Source: Rhodohalobacter halophilus
Lineage (GTDB): Bacteria > Bacteroidota > Rhodothermia > Balneolales > Balneolaceae
Assembly: GCF_001715195.1 (NCBI RefSeq)
Contig: NZ_MDWE01000007.1
Span: 1 to 64,000, forward strand
Direction of reading: 5' to 3'
DNA length: 64,000 nucleotides
In this document: piece by piece, positions 37,974 to 46,134 of the stretch
How positions within the stretch are numbered: position 1 is the stretch's first letter
Layout of the letters: each line of letters starts with the position of its first letter
Position numbers and translations under genes: made by a program
Notes under the pieces: generated by a model
What the model was told of the DNA's origin: nothing
Database searches by the model: none
What the model saw: only the letters and a program-made list of their open reading frames with translations

Positions 37974-38906
37974 ATGGAACCGGAAATAAAAGACAGCCTA
38001 ACCGATTTATTCAATCAAATTCCTGCAAACTTCACACATGTATTGGAGTCTGTTGCAGTAATTGTCATCCTGGTGTTAGTTCATATCATCATTAAAATGA
38101 TTGTAAGACGCCAAACGGAAGATGAAGAGATCCGTTACAAGTGGCGGAAAAATCTTGCGTATGTTTTAAGTTTTTTTGGGTTTATTATCATCGGTCGAAT
38201 CTGGTTTGAGGGGGTAGGTTCACTTGCAACTTTTTTGGGACTACTTTCTGCAGGCTTGGCTATTGCACTTCGTGATCCCGTTACAGACATGGCCGGCTGG
38301 GTATTTTTGATTTGGAGGAAGCCTTTTCAAGTTGGTGATCGTATTCAAATCGGGGATACAAAAGGGGATGTGATTGATATTCGATTTTTTAAGTTTTCAG
38401 TTCTCGAAATTGGGAATTGGGTCAGTGCAGACCAGAGTACGGGACGGGTTATTCACATGCCAAATCACCTGGTGCTCAGGGAGTCAATCGCTAATTATAC
38501 CAGTGATTTTGATTTTCTATGGAATGAAATCCCAATTGTTGTAACCTTCGAGAGTGATTGGAGAAAGGCGAAAGAGATTTTGGTGGAAATTGCCCAGAAC
38601 CATATGGAAGACTACGTTTTGGATGCAGAAGAGCAGGTGCGTCGTGCCACTAAGTCTTACCTTATACGCTACAAAAACCTAACCCCTATTGTATATACAG
38701 AGGTGGTTGAGGTTGGCGTGAAACTGACTATCCGGCATCTTTCGCACGCCAGAAAGCGAAGAGGAATCAATCAGATTATGTGGGAAGATATTCTGGACCG
38801 TTTTGAACGGGAGAATACCATCAATTTTGCCTACAATACGCTGCGAATTTACCAAAATCAGATTGAGGGGAAATCGGGCCTTAAACCTCCTTCTACTTCG
38901 GAATAG
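37974..38906 (+). CDS. MscS family mechanosensitive ion channel
   Basis: A 310-residue membrane channel protein that opens under membrane tension, protecting against osmotic downshock. Two N-terminal helices (about 20-42 and 56-76) precede the pore-lining TM3 rich in Gly and Ala (LATFLGLLSAGLAIALRD), followed by the beta domain (FLIWRKPFQVGDRIQIG) and the conserved VIHMPNHLVL segment. The C-terminal cytoplasmic domain ends in a charged tail. The gene is convergent with the SRAP-like gene, with 14 nt overlap of the two 3' ends. Confidence 0.92.
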   Translation: MEPEIKDSLTDLFNQIPANFTHVLESVAVIVILVLVHIIIKMIVRRQTEDEEIRYKWRKNLAYVLSFFGFIIIGRIWFEGVGSLATFLGLLSAGLAIALRDPVTDMAGWVFLIWRKPFQVGDRIQIGDTKGDVIDIRFFKFSVLEIGNWVSADQSTGRVIHMPNHLVLRESIANYTSDFDFLWNEIPIVVTFESDWRKAKEILVEIAQNHMEDYVLDAEEQVRRATKSYLIRYKNLTPIVYTEVVEVGVKLTIRHLSHARKRRGINQIMWEDILDRFERENTINFAYNTLRIYQNQIEGKSGLKPPSTSE

Positions 38907-39510
38907 GTTGAACCAGCTCTTCGCTGTTATTGGACGGATCATTGACCTCTTCACTCACCCGCGTCACCGATAGATCCGTTAAGAGAAACAGATTTTTCGC
39001 TCTGTTTAGAATATTATCCACCTCTTCGGACTGATTGAGCCAGAGGTGTGAAAGCTCCCGGTCGAAAAGAAGAGGCATTGTTTCCGACATTGGTTTAATC
39101 AGCACGTTGGCTTCGGTAGTGATGATTTGAAAATACTCCTCTTTTGAGTGAAGCAACCCTGCAGCAACCATTAGTGGACCACTCAGCATTCTGATGAAAA
39201 AGGGACTCCCTTCTTCTTTGTCATCTTTCCATATATAAAATCCGCTGAGCGGTATGGCACAGGGTATCCATTTTTTGTCGTCTGTTAAGGCTGCGGCTTC
39301 ATTTACAGGAACAGTGGTGTTTCTACTATTCTCATCACCCCAGCGTATTCGGTCCAGAGAAAGTGTGTCTCCGTTTTTAAAAACGACTGGAATGTGCTGC
39401 CCGGGTGTTAAGTTGTAGTGAGGTTCAAATATTTGTTCTCTTTTAGATTGAATGTTGAAGTAATTTTCAATGGGTTCTTTTCCCGGAAAAAAAGCAACGC
39501 GTTTAGGCAT
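38893..39510 (-). CDS. SRAP (HMCES/YedK-like) domain protein lacking the catalytic residues
   Basis: A 205-residue SRAP-fold protein. Family landmarks are present: YNLTPGQHIPVV at 32-43, RIRWG at 54-58, IPLSGFYIWK at 86-95, AAGLL near 116-120 and ITTEAN at 130-135. In active SRAP proteins the initiator Met is followed by Cys2 (MCGR), which crosslinks to abasic sites; here the start is MPKR. The catalytic Glu of GFYEW is Ile93, and the His of IHxRMP is Ser142 (MSETMP). Only an Asn candidate (Asn70) remains. It may bind single-stranded or damaged DNA without crosslinking, or have another role. The start is clear, with no in-frame MC upstream. Confidence 0.8.
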   Translation of the reverse strand: MPKRVAFFPGKEPIENYFNIQSKREQIFEPHYNLTPGQHIPVVFKNGDTLSLDRIRWGDENSRNTTVPVNEAAALTDDKKWIPCAIPLSGFYIWKDDKEEGSPFFIRMLSGPLMVAAGLLHSKEEYFQIITTEANVLIKPMSETMPLLFDRELSHLWLNQSEEVDNILNRAKNLFLLTDLSVTRVSEEVNDPSNNSEELVQPIPK

Positions 39511-39588
39511 AATTTGTAAATTTGTGTATTGTTCGCTTGTCAGATACTACTATTACGAAACAGACTATTTAATAATATCCGTTCAATT

Positions 39589-40449
39589 GTGAAAATTCTC
39601 TTTTACAACAGCTACGAAAACAGGCTTCGCTCGTTCTGGAGAATTTTAATTATAACATCCATTCTGCTTCTGTCTATAACTCTATTTGGGTTAAGTGGTT
39701 TCGGCGGTTACGGCTTTACAATAGTGATGGCTGTTGTTATGGCCGCATTGTTGTGGCTCGGAGCTCATAAAATCGATTACCGACCGGTATCTCAGTACGG
39801 GCTGAAGTTTTCCGGAAAATGGTTCTGTGATTTCCTGGCCGGGAACCTGCTGGCCGCTCTGGCTATGGGCGGAATTGTTCTGATTCATATTGGAATGGGC
39901 TGGATCGACATCAATCCGGAAAATTTTAGCCAGCTAGGGCATCAATTCTATTTGGGGCTAACCACCACACTCATAATTATGATGGCAGTGAGTTTCTGGG
40001 AAGAGACGTACTTTAGAAGCTATTTGATTAAAAATCTGGAAGAGGGGCTCCATTTTAAGAAGACGGGCAAATCGATGGCGGTAATAGGAGCTGTTATTCT
40101 TTCATCAGCAATTTTTGGGATGACTCATCTTGGAAACCCAAATGCAACGTGGATTTCTACATTAAATATTTCAATTGCTGGAATGGTTTTCGCATATCCT
40201 TATATTATAACAAAGAGTATTGCCATTCCACTTGGAATGCATCTGTCTTGGAATTATTTTCAAGGCGCGGTTTTTGGATTACCCGTCAGCGGCAACCAAT
40301 TTGAACATATGCTCATGGTTGCTGAAACTACAGGCCCGGAAACGTTCACAGGGGGTGATTTTGGCCCGGAAGCGGGTGCCGCCGGTTTACTGGGGCTTAT
40401 GATACTACTGACACTAAATGAGGTCTATATTACCGTGTTTCGCAAGTGA
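39589..40449 (+). CDS. CPBP family intramembrane metalloprotease
   Basis: A 286-residue polytopic protein of the CAAX-protease/bacteriocin-processing (CPBP, Abi) family. The motifs are EETYFR at 138-143, the FxxxH motif FGMTH ending at His180, and HLSWN at 218-222, all in membrane helices as expected for the glutamate/histidine metal site. A TTG at 39529 in the same frame could extend it by 20 residues, but the GTG at 39589 gives a more typical start. Targets are unknown; relatives process prenylated proteins or regulate membrane proteins. Divergent from the SRAP-like gene. Confidence 0.85.
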   Translation: MKILFYNSYENRLRSFWRILIITSILLLSITLFGLSGFGGYGFTIVMAVVMAALLWLGAHKIDYRPVSQYGLKFSGKWFCDFLAGNLLAALAMGGIVLIHIGMGWIDINPENFSQLGHQFYLGLTTTLIIMMAVSFWEETYFRSYLIKNLEEGLHFKKTGKSMAVIGAVILSSAIFGMTHLGNPNATWISTLNISIAGMVFAYPYIITKSIAIPLGMHLSWNYFQGAVFGLPVSGNQFEHMLMVAETTGPETFTGGDFGPEAGAAGLLGLMILLTLNEVYITVFRK

Positions 40450-40551
40450 CGAATAAAATGGCTGCCGACTGAGAAGGCTGAGCCATATGCCGGAAAACTG
40501 GTACCGGCAATTTTGAATTGAAATGTTGACTAAATTAATGAGGATAAGACG

Positions 40552-41934
40552 TTGTCGTTTAATCAATTTCGACTAAGTTCCGATATTTTAAAGGGGTTGA
40601 AGGATGTTAAAATTGAAAGCCCCTCACCGTTACAAAAGAAAATCTACAAAGCTGTTCAAGAAGGGTCCGATCTAGTAATAAATACGACCATAGAGGATAA
40701 ACCTGAGATTGGATATCTGCTCAATCTGCTGAATGAGATTTCTAAAACAGACCGAAGGCAGGGTACGAAAGGTATCATACTGGCACCGGATGAAGAACGT
40801 GCTAAGTTTCTGGATGAATGGATCTGGGCAATCGGATATCATGCATCGATCGAAAGTGCGTGCATAACCGGTAAAGGCGATCCAAAGGAGCAGCTTCAAT
40901 CTCTATCGGCAGGGCCAGTTGTGGTTGTGGCCACGCCTAAGGAGTTTTCAGAAGTTCTTGAAGAAGGGAAAATGATCTTTCGAGAGGTGCAGCAGTTAAT
41001 TGTGGATCAGGCCGAGAAGGTTGAAGACTGGGATGCTGTTGAGGCTATTTCAACCCGGGTGATCAGTAAATGCCAAAGAGTTTTTACCGCTGCAAAAGAC
41101 AGTAAGGAGCTGAGAGAAGCAGAAGGGAAGTTACTCACTGACCCTCAACTTGTAACTCTCGCAAAAAAAACATCCGCCAAAAAGAAGGAAGCGGAGCCGG
41201 AGATCACAAAGGATCTGACGCAGTACTATATAAACGTGCCGCCACGGTCCAAAATCTCTACACTTATGGCGCACCTGGATAAGAATAAAACCGACACGGT
41301 GGTCATCTTTACCGCGTCTCGCCGTACGGCCGATCGCCTCTATAAAATTCTGCGAAAGAGTAATCGACGGGCTGTAAGTGTACACGATCAATTAAACAAA
41401 GAGACATTTGAAGAGCGGTTTAACCGGTTTACTACGGGGGATGTTCAGCATCTGATCGTCGGGGATATGTCTGCAAATGACCTTCCACTTGAGCATGCCA
41501 CACAGGTTATCAATTACGATGTGCCGGAAGATGTGAATGAGTATAAACTGCGGGCCGAGCTGGTTGGAGACGGCAAAGCTACCCGAATTCTCTCACTTGT
41601 TTCAAAACAGGATCGTGAGGATATCAACGAGATTTGTAAATCTCTGGGGTACGCCCCTGAGGAAGTTCCGCTGCCAAAAAGTGTTAAAGAGAAAGTCTCT
41701 TCAAATAAAAAAGGCAAAGGTAAACGTAATCAGAGAGGACGAGGTAAGTCGAAATCCCGAAGCAGTAAAGGCAGCAAAGGGCGTGGCCGACCTAAAAGAA
41801 GTAAGAAGGATCAGGGCGGAAAACATCACGGTTTGCCAAGGCCTACGTTCGATCAGCTTGAGGGCGGGCGTACCGGCAAGAAAAAAGAGGAGAAGAAGGG
41901 CGTTGTTGGTTTTTTCAAGAAACTCTTTTCATAA
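40552..41934 (+). CDS. DEAD-box-derived protein without ATPase motifs (pseudo-helicase) with basic C-terminal tail
   Basis: A 460-residue protein whose two RecA-like domains follow DEAD-box order but with key motifs lost. The Q-motif is recognisable (PSPLQKKIYKAVQEGSDLV, 24-42). The Walker A site that should follow reads INTTIEDKPEIG with no GKT; motif Ia is APDEERA; motif II is VDQAEK (151-156) instead of DEAD; motif III is TAAKD; motif VI, HRIGRTGR in the active relative at 15854, is YKLRAELVGDG. Motif IV-like VVIFTASRRTADRL and the V region VGDMSANDL survive. Residues 380-450 are Lys/Arg/Gly/Ser-rich with RGRG, likely RNA-binding. The start is TTG at 40552 with AGGA upstream. Probably an RNA-binding scaffold, not a motor. 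Confidence 0.8.
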   Translation: MSFNQFRLSSDILKGLKDVKIESPSPLQKKIYKAVQEGSDLVINTTIEDKPEIGYLLNLLNEISKTDRRQGTKGIILAPDEERAKFLDEWIWAIGYHASIESACITGKGDPKEQLQSLSAGPVVVVATPKEFSEVLEEGKMIFREVQQLIVDQAEKVEDWDAVEAISTRVISKCQRVFTAAKDSKELREAEGKLLTDPQLVTLAKKTSAKKKEAEPEITKDLTQYYINVPPRSKISTLMAHLDKNKTDTVVIFTASRRTADRLYKILRKSNRRAVSVHDQLNKETFEERFNRFTTGDVQHLIVGDMSANDLPLEHATQVINYDVPEDVNEYKLRAELVGDGKATRILSLVSKQDREDINEICKSLGYAPEEVPLPKSVKEKVSSNKKGKGKRNQRGRGKSKSRSSKGSKGRGRPKRSKKDQGGKHHGLPRPTFDQLEGGRTGKKKEEKKGVVGFFKKLFS

Positions 41935-41956
41935 ATTAAAGAACATACCATCGGGT

Positions 41957-41996
41957 AAAAGACGATTTGGATTCGGTTCCGAATCGTCTTTTTTTA
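41957..41996 (+). terminator. Intrinsic terminator of the pseudo-helicase gene
   Basis: AAAAGACGATT pairs with AATCGTCTTTT, and the loop contains a second, alternative palindrome (ATTCGGTTCCGAAT). A T-run follows on the plus strand and overlaps the stop of the convergent symporter gene. Confidence 0.8.
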
Positions 41997-43487
41997 TTCG
42001 TCAAACATATCATCAAAGGCCTGTTTGGTATCGGGGGCGGGTTTTGTAAAGAGGCTAACGAGCCATGTGGCCAAACCCGCGGCTATAAATCCCGGAATGA
42101 GCTCATACATTGATTCTTTCAGTATGGGCGTTAAATACCAGGCAATGGTAACGAATGTGCCTGTAAAAAGCCCGGCAAAGATTCCGGCTCGAGTTGTTCC
42201 TTTCCAATATAGTGCCAATATGGATGTGGGGCCGATTGCAGCTCCTAAACCGGCCCATGCAAAAAGAACCAGCCAGAAAACGAGATCTTCTGCATAAAAA
42301 CCAAAAAGTAGTGCCAGGGTTACAATTGCAAACACAACAATTCGGCTGTATAGAACCAATTTCTTTTGTGATACCTCCTCACCCTTTTTCAGTACTTTTT
42401 CATAAAGATCCCGAACAACACTGGATGCAGCCACCAATAGCTGGGAATCTGCAGTAGACATGATAGCTGCAAAGATAGAAGCAAGTACAACACCAAAAAG
42501 AATAGGGTGCAGGTGCAGTTGGGCAAGCATTGGGAAGAGGTTTTCTGTATCAGAACCGGGCAGCATGCTTACATCAGGGAAGTAGACTCTTCCGGCTAAT
42601 CCAACAAAAACGGCACCCCATGCCATCAATACGTTCCAGGTGGTACCAACTACAGCCGCGTAAGTAAACTGTCTGGGATCGTCGATAGACATGTAGCGAG
42701 CCAAAATGTGAGGATTCCCGGGCGACCCAAGTCCAATTCCCAAAAAGCCAATGGCTGCACCGACAGAAATTGCGAATGGATCTATGTACATACTATCCAT
42801 GGTGCCAAGTGTCTGTAATATTTCCATCAACCCGCCAACGTTGAGAATTGCCACAATCGGCAGGATGACCAACGCGAGCAGCATAAAAATGGCCTGAAAC
42901 ATATCTGTGAGGCTAACAGCAAGATAACCGCCAACTATTGTATATACAAGAACGATAGCTGCCGTCATCAGAATTCCACTGCTTGTTTCCATTCTAAAGC
43001 CGGATGCAAAGGCTTTTCCACCGGCAACAAATTGCGAAGAGATGTATCCGATCATGAAGATCAAAATGATGAAAACAATCGTAATTCTCAGTTTTCCGTC
43101 ATCGTCACTGAAACGTTCGGCAAAAAAATCGGGGACAGTGATACAGTTTCTTTTTCCGGTAAAATTTCTGAGTCGTCGTCCGTAATAGAGGAATAAGAAA
43201 ATCTCAACAACAATGTATCCTAAAACGGCCCATATGGCTGAAGGCCCCTGAGAATAGGCCATGCCGGTTACTCCAAGGAGAAGCCAAGCACTGCGCCCTG
43301 AAACTACCGCTGAGAGAGCAACGACAAAGCGGTTCATTTTACGTCCACCGATAAAATATTCACTGATTCCCTTGGATGAGAACCTGGAGGCATAAATCCC
43401 AATCCCGATAATTAATAGAAGGTAGGCGACAAAAGCGATAGCAGCGTTTGAGTCAAATGAGACGGTAGTCAGTTGCGACTCATCCAT
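41994..43487 (-). CDS. Sodium:solute symporter (PutP-like)
   Basis: A 497-residue inner-membrane transporter of the SSS family, importing proline or a related solute with Na+. About 13 helices are visible; family segments include the early YFIGGRKMNRFVVALS-type region, GMAYSQGPSAIW, VYTIVGGYLAVSLTD and the helix-8 region LASIFAAIMSTADSQLL, with the Ser/Thr that bind Na+. The frame is open to 43529, but ATG at 43487 directly precedes a typical N-terminus. That start overlaps a 31-codon membrane-peptide frame (43480-43575), which may be a small partner. The closest functional class is proline symporter; substrate is uncertain. Confidence 0.9.
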   Translation of the reverse strand: MDESQLTTVSFDSNAAIAFVAYLLLIIGIGIYASRFSSKGISEYFIGGRKMNRFVVALSAVVSGRSAWLLLGVTGMAYSQGPSAIWAVLGYIVVEIFLFLYYGRRLRNFTGKRNCITVPDFFAERFSDDDGKLRITIVFIILIFMIGYISSQFVAGGKAFASGFRMETSSGILMTAAIVLVYTIVGGYLAVSLTDMFQAIFMLLALVILPIVAILNVGGLMEILQTLGTMDSMYIDPFAISVGAAIGFLGIGLGSPGNPHILARYMSIDDPRQFTYAAVVGTTWNVLMAWGAVFVGLAGRVYFPDVSMLPGSDTENLFPMLAQLHLHPILFGVVLASIFAAIMSTADSQLLVAASSVVRDLYEKVLKKGEEVSQKKLVLYSRIVVFAIVTLALLFGFYAEDLVFWLVLFAWAGLGAAIGPTSILALYWKGTTRAGIFAGLFTGTFVTIAWYLTPILKESMYELIPGFIAAGLATWLVSLFTKPAPDTKQAFDDMFDE

Positions 43488-43575
43488 GGTTCGAAGGTTT
43501 TTTGGATGCCAGCCAGATTGTGGCGGCAATGATCAACAGAGGTAAAACGAACATCACAATGTAGAATGAAAACAT
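43480..43575 (-). CDS. Possible 31-aa single-helix membrane peptide coupled to the symporter
   Basis: A 31-codon frame with one strongly hydrophobic helix (residues 4-23, ending ATIWLAS), then a basic patch (KKP) and a short tail. Its stop overlaps the symporter start by 8 nt, so the two could be translationally coupled. Several sodium symporters are known to be encoded beside a tiny membrane partner, which gives precedent. Against it: no Shine-Dalgarno is visible and the frame is short. The alternative is that this DNA is only the symporter leader. Confidence 0.45.
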   Translation of the reverse strand: MFSFYIVMFVLPLLIIAATIWLASKKPSNHG

Positions 43576-43711
43576 AAATCGGAGGTATTTATGAAGATTA
43601 CATTCAGTAAATAAAAATAATTACCGAAAGTGTAACTTTATTCAGAGAGGTGCGTAAGAAGGATAAGATGATGTTTTGGTTAATGACAGATAAGACTGTC
43701 TCTAAATAAAA

Positions 43712-43741
43712 AAACCCGACACTGTGAAAAGTGTCGGGTTT
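43712..43741. terminator. Bidirectional terminator downstream of gdhA
   Basis: A 12-bp perfect stem (AAACCCGACACT and its complement) around a 6-nt loop with T-runs on both strands, 12 nt after the gdhA stop. Confidence 0.85.
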
Positions 43742-43752
43742 ATTTTTTTGGA

Positions 43753-45159
43753 TCAAGGGAAAATTCCCATTCCGCGATACATTGAACCGACCTTGTTAAT
43801 TGCACTTATAAATGCTGCGGTTCTAAGGTCAACATTGTGATGCTTACGAAGCTCATTGATTTCGTTGTAAGCGTTCACCATGGTCTCTTCAAGACCGGAA
43901 TCTACCAGTTCGCGCTCGCCGCCACCTTGTGCCAAAACAGCGAGTTCATCATCTGTAAACTTGCGGTCTGAAATGGTTTCGATAACGGAGAGGATTTTCT
44001 TGTAACTATTCTCCTCAAATCTCTTACCCATTCGGCCAAAACGTACATGCTGTATATTTTTGAGCCACTCAAAGTAGGATACGGTAACACCGCCTGCGTT
44101 AAGGTAGTTATCCGGAATAATTAAAGCTCCCCGCTCTTTAATAATTTCATGCGCTTTATCAGTGGTTGGCCCGTTAGCAGCCTCACCAATAATTTTGGCT
44201 TTAATTTTCGAAGCATTTTTCTCTGTGAGCTGGTTTTCCATAGCAGCAGGAATCAGAATGTCGCACTCCATTTCCAGTACGGCAGTATTCGAATCCAGTT
44301 CTTTGGCTTTATCATAGCCGGAAACCCCGCCGTTGTTCTCCTTTTTGTAACTCATAAGGTCTTCCAGATTGATGCCGTCTTTATTGTAGATAGAGGCATC
44401 GTATTCAGCCACTCCGATCATCTTTGCACCGGCTTCAGTCATATACTTTGCGGCGTGATAACCAACATTACCAAGACCCTGAATGATAAAGGATTTCCCT
44501 TCAATGCCTTTTTCAAGACCGAGCTCTTTCATGTCTTCGGCATTGTCACACGCCTCTTTAATACCAAAATAGACGCCTCGTCCGGTAGCTTCAGTACGGC
44601 CTCGAATTCCGCCCTGACCGACAGGTTTACCGGTTACGCAACCTTCTGCGTTAATGTCATTACTGAGCTGGCGATAGGTGTCAAAAATCCAGCCCATCTC
44701 CCGTTCACTTGATCCCATATCGGGAGCGGGAACATCATTTCCGGGGCCGATAAAACTTTTGTTGTAGAGTTCAAAGGTATACCGTCGGGTAATGCGTTCA
44801 AGTTCTCCAACCGAAAATTTCTTAGGGTCGATTTTGATACCCCCCTTAGCTCCTCCAAAAGGGACATCCACTACGGCACATTTATAGGTCATGAGAGCAG
44901 CGAGCGCCATGGTCTCATCTTCATTAACCATGGTGCTGTATCGGATACCGCCTTTGGTTGGCATTTTGTGATGGCTGTGCTCAACTCTGTATCCATCGAT
45001 TACACGGATCGTGCCGTCATCCATTTCAACAGGAAACTGAATATGAAGAACGTTGTTGCAGGCTTTTATCTGGGAGAGAATTCCCTTATCAATTTTTGTG
45101 TATGATGCAGCCCTGTCGAACGCCTTATTGACTTGTTCGAAAAATTTATATTCACTCAT
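43753..45159 (-). CDS. gdhA: Glu/Leu/Phe/Val dehydrogenase family protein, probably glutamate dehydrogenase
   Basis: A 468-residue oxidative deaminase interconverting glutamate and 2-oxoglutarate plus ammonia. Substrate-binding segments are PTKGGIRYS and the signature VPFGGAKGGI with the catalytic lysine; GPGNDVPAPDMG follows, and the Rossmann motif GLGNVGYHAA marks the NAD(P) domain. Length is in the usual 410-470 range; the extra residues lie mostly at the termini. Cytoplasmic. Monocistronic with a strong terminator. Cofactor preference was not decided. Confidence 0.93.
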   Translation of the reverse strand: MSEYKFFEQVNKAFDRAASYTKIDKGILSQIKACNNVLHIQFPVEMDDGTIRVIDGYRVEHSHHKMPTKGGIRYSTMVNEDETMALAALMTYKCAVVDVPFGGAKGGIKIDPKKFSVGELERITRRYTFELYNKSFIGPGNDVPAPDMGSSEREMGWIFDTYRQLSNDINAEGCVTGKPVGQGGIRGRTEATGRGVYFGIKEACDNAEDMKELGLEKGIEGKSFIIQGLGNVGYHAAKYMTEAGAKMIGVAEYDASIYNKDGINLEDLMSYKKENNGGVSGYDKAKELDSNTAVLEMECDILIPAAMENQLTEKNASKIKAKIIGEAANGPTTDKAHEIIKERGALIIPDNYLNAGGVTVSYFEWLKNIQHVRFGRMGKRFEENSYKKILSVIETISDRKFTDDELAVLAQGGGERELVDSGLEETMVNAYNEINELRKHHNVDLRTAAFISAINKVGSMYRGMGIFP

Positions 45160-45248
45160 TATAGATAATCTATCTTGTTATGGTAGTTGCAATTGGCAAA
45201 TGTCAGGTTTCAAATGGATTTCTTCAAAATCGATTTTGATACTGCCAT

Positions 45249-45767
45249 TTACAGCTTCGTCTCAAATATAACCTTCCATTGAACAGGTGTAAAATTAATA
45301 TCTACCACTGCTAAAGATTGTATGTACAATGAAGTAATTTCTTTAGTTCTACTCCGGATTTCAGTGAGATTGATCTCACTGCAGGAAATGGAACCGTACA
45401 TGAGGGATGCGTGATATCCATCCTGTTTAGCATACTCCTCGCCAAAATGGTTGTCAGTTGCTGATTTGAAGCTTCTCCTCATTGTATTATCATCAAGTGG
45501 TAAACGAACCTTTTGATAAAAGGAGTCAGAACAGACAGGATTGTGACAGGTTATTATTTGAGGTTGAAGAGTTCTCGAGAGCTCTTTAATGGAGTCAATC
45601 AGCTTAGTTTGATTTAGTTTGGGGGCTCTGCCAAGTGTGATATGAGGGGAGAACAGCGGTGTGTTGTATCTTTCAGAGAGATCTGCTATCAGAGCGGAAA
45701 GGATGTTAAAATCATCGGGAGCCGGTATTAACCATAAAACCAACCCCGATGTTTTAGGAATCTTCAA
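45249..45767 (-). CDS. 2H phosphoesterase (2'-5' RNA ligase / cyclic phosphodiesterase-like)
   Basis: A 172-residue protein with the two HxT/S motifs of the 2H superfamily: HITL at 42-45 and HASL at 119-122, in a two-lobed fold. The N-terminal LVLWLIPAPDD and SPHITLGRAP resemble cyclic nucleotide phosphodiesterases (CPDase) that open ADP-ribose 1'',2''-cyclic phosphate or 2',3'-cyclic ends, more than the ThpR ligase. It may act in RNA-end or nucleotide metabolism. It lies 18 nt downstream of the small membrane protein gene and is likely cotranscribed with it. Confidence 0.78.
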   Translation of the reverse strand: MKIPKTSGLVLWLIPAPDDFNILSALIADLSERYNTPLFSPHITLGRAPKLNQTKLIDSIKELSRTLQPQIITCHNPVCSDSFYQKVRLPLDDNTMRRSFKSATDNHFGEEYAKQDGYHASLMYGSISCSEINLTEIRSRTKEITSLYIQSLAVVDINFTPVQWKVIFETKL

Positions 45768-45785
45768 AATTGTATATGCAAAAAA

Positions 45786-46058
45786 CTAAGCTTTTGCTTC
45801 GATTTTGTCTTCCGGGTGCAAGCTGAATACATTCACCAAAAAAAGAAATGCGATGGATCCTATTGCAGCATAAACCAGGGGGCCGACCAATCCGATCGAA
45901 ACCACGACTACTCCAATAAGTACTGACCCAAGGACTCCGCCAATAAGGTTTCCAATCATTCCGATTCCTCGTTTAATCATGATGAGGTCCATGACAAAGC
46001 CGATAAGAAGTCCAATAGAAATCAACCAATAAATCGTTACACTGTTTAACTCTTCCAT
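45786..46058 (-). CDS. Small membrane protein resembling the GlsB/YeaQ/YmgE family
   Basis: A 90-residue protein with three hydrophobic segments (about 8-26, 34-57 and 58-77) and a Gly-rich core reading GMIGNLIGGVLGSVLIG, like the transglycosylase-associated (GlsB/YeaQ) stress proteins. It ends in an acidic/basic tail. Function in the family is poorly defined and linked to stress. It is divergent from dinB across 76 bp, and a shared stress-inducible promoter region is possible but not visible. Confidence 0.65.
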   Translation of the reverse strand: MEELNSVTIYWLISIGLLIGFVMDLIMIKRGIGMIGNLIGGVLGSVLIGVVVVSIGLVGPLVYAAIGSIAFLFLVNVFSLHPEDKIEAKA

Positions 46059-46134
46059 TCAATCAATGCTTAAATTTGTATTACCTTTCAGTGGCGGTTA
46101 AGGTAACAAATTCTTCTTTTTTTACCCATACGAG

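Noticed and set aside
44149-44712. A 187-codon open frame on the plus strand opposite gdhA
   Set aside because: It lies entirely within the gdhA coding sequence in antisense. Its translation has no recognisable domain, and gdhA is certain.
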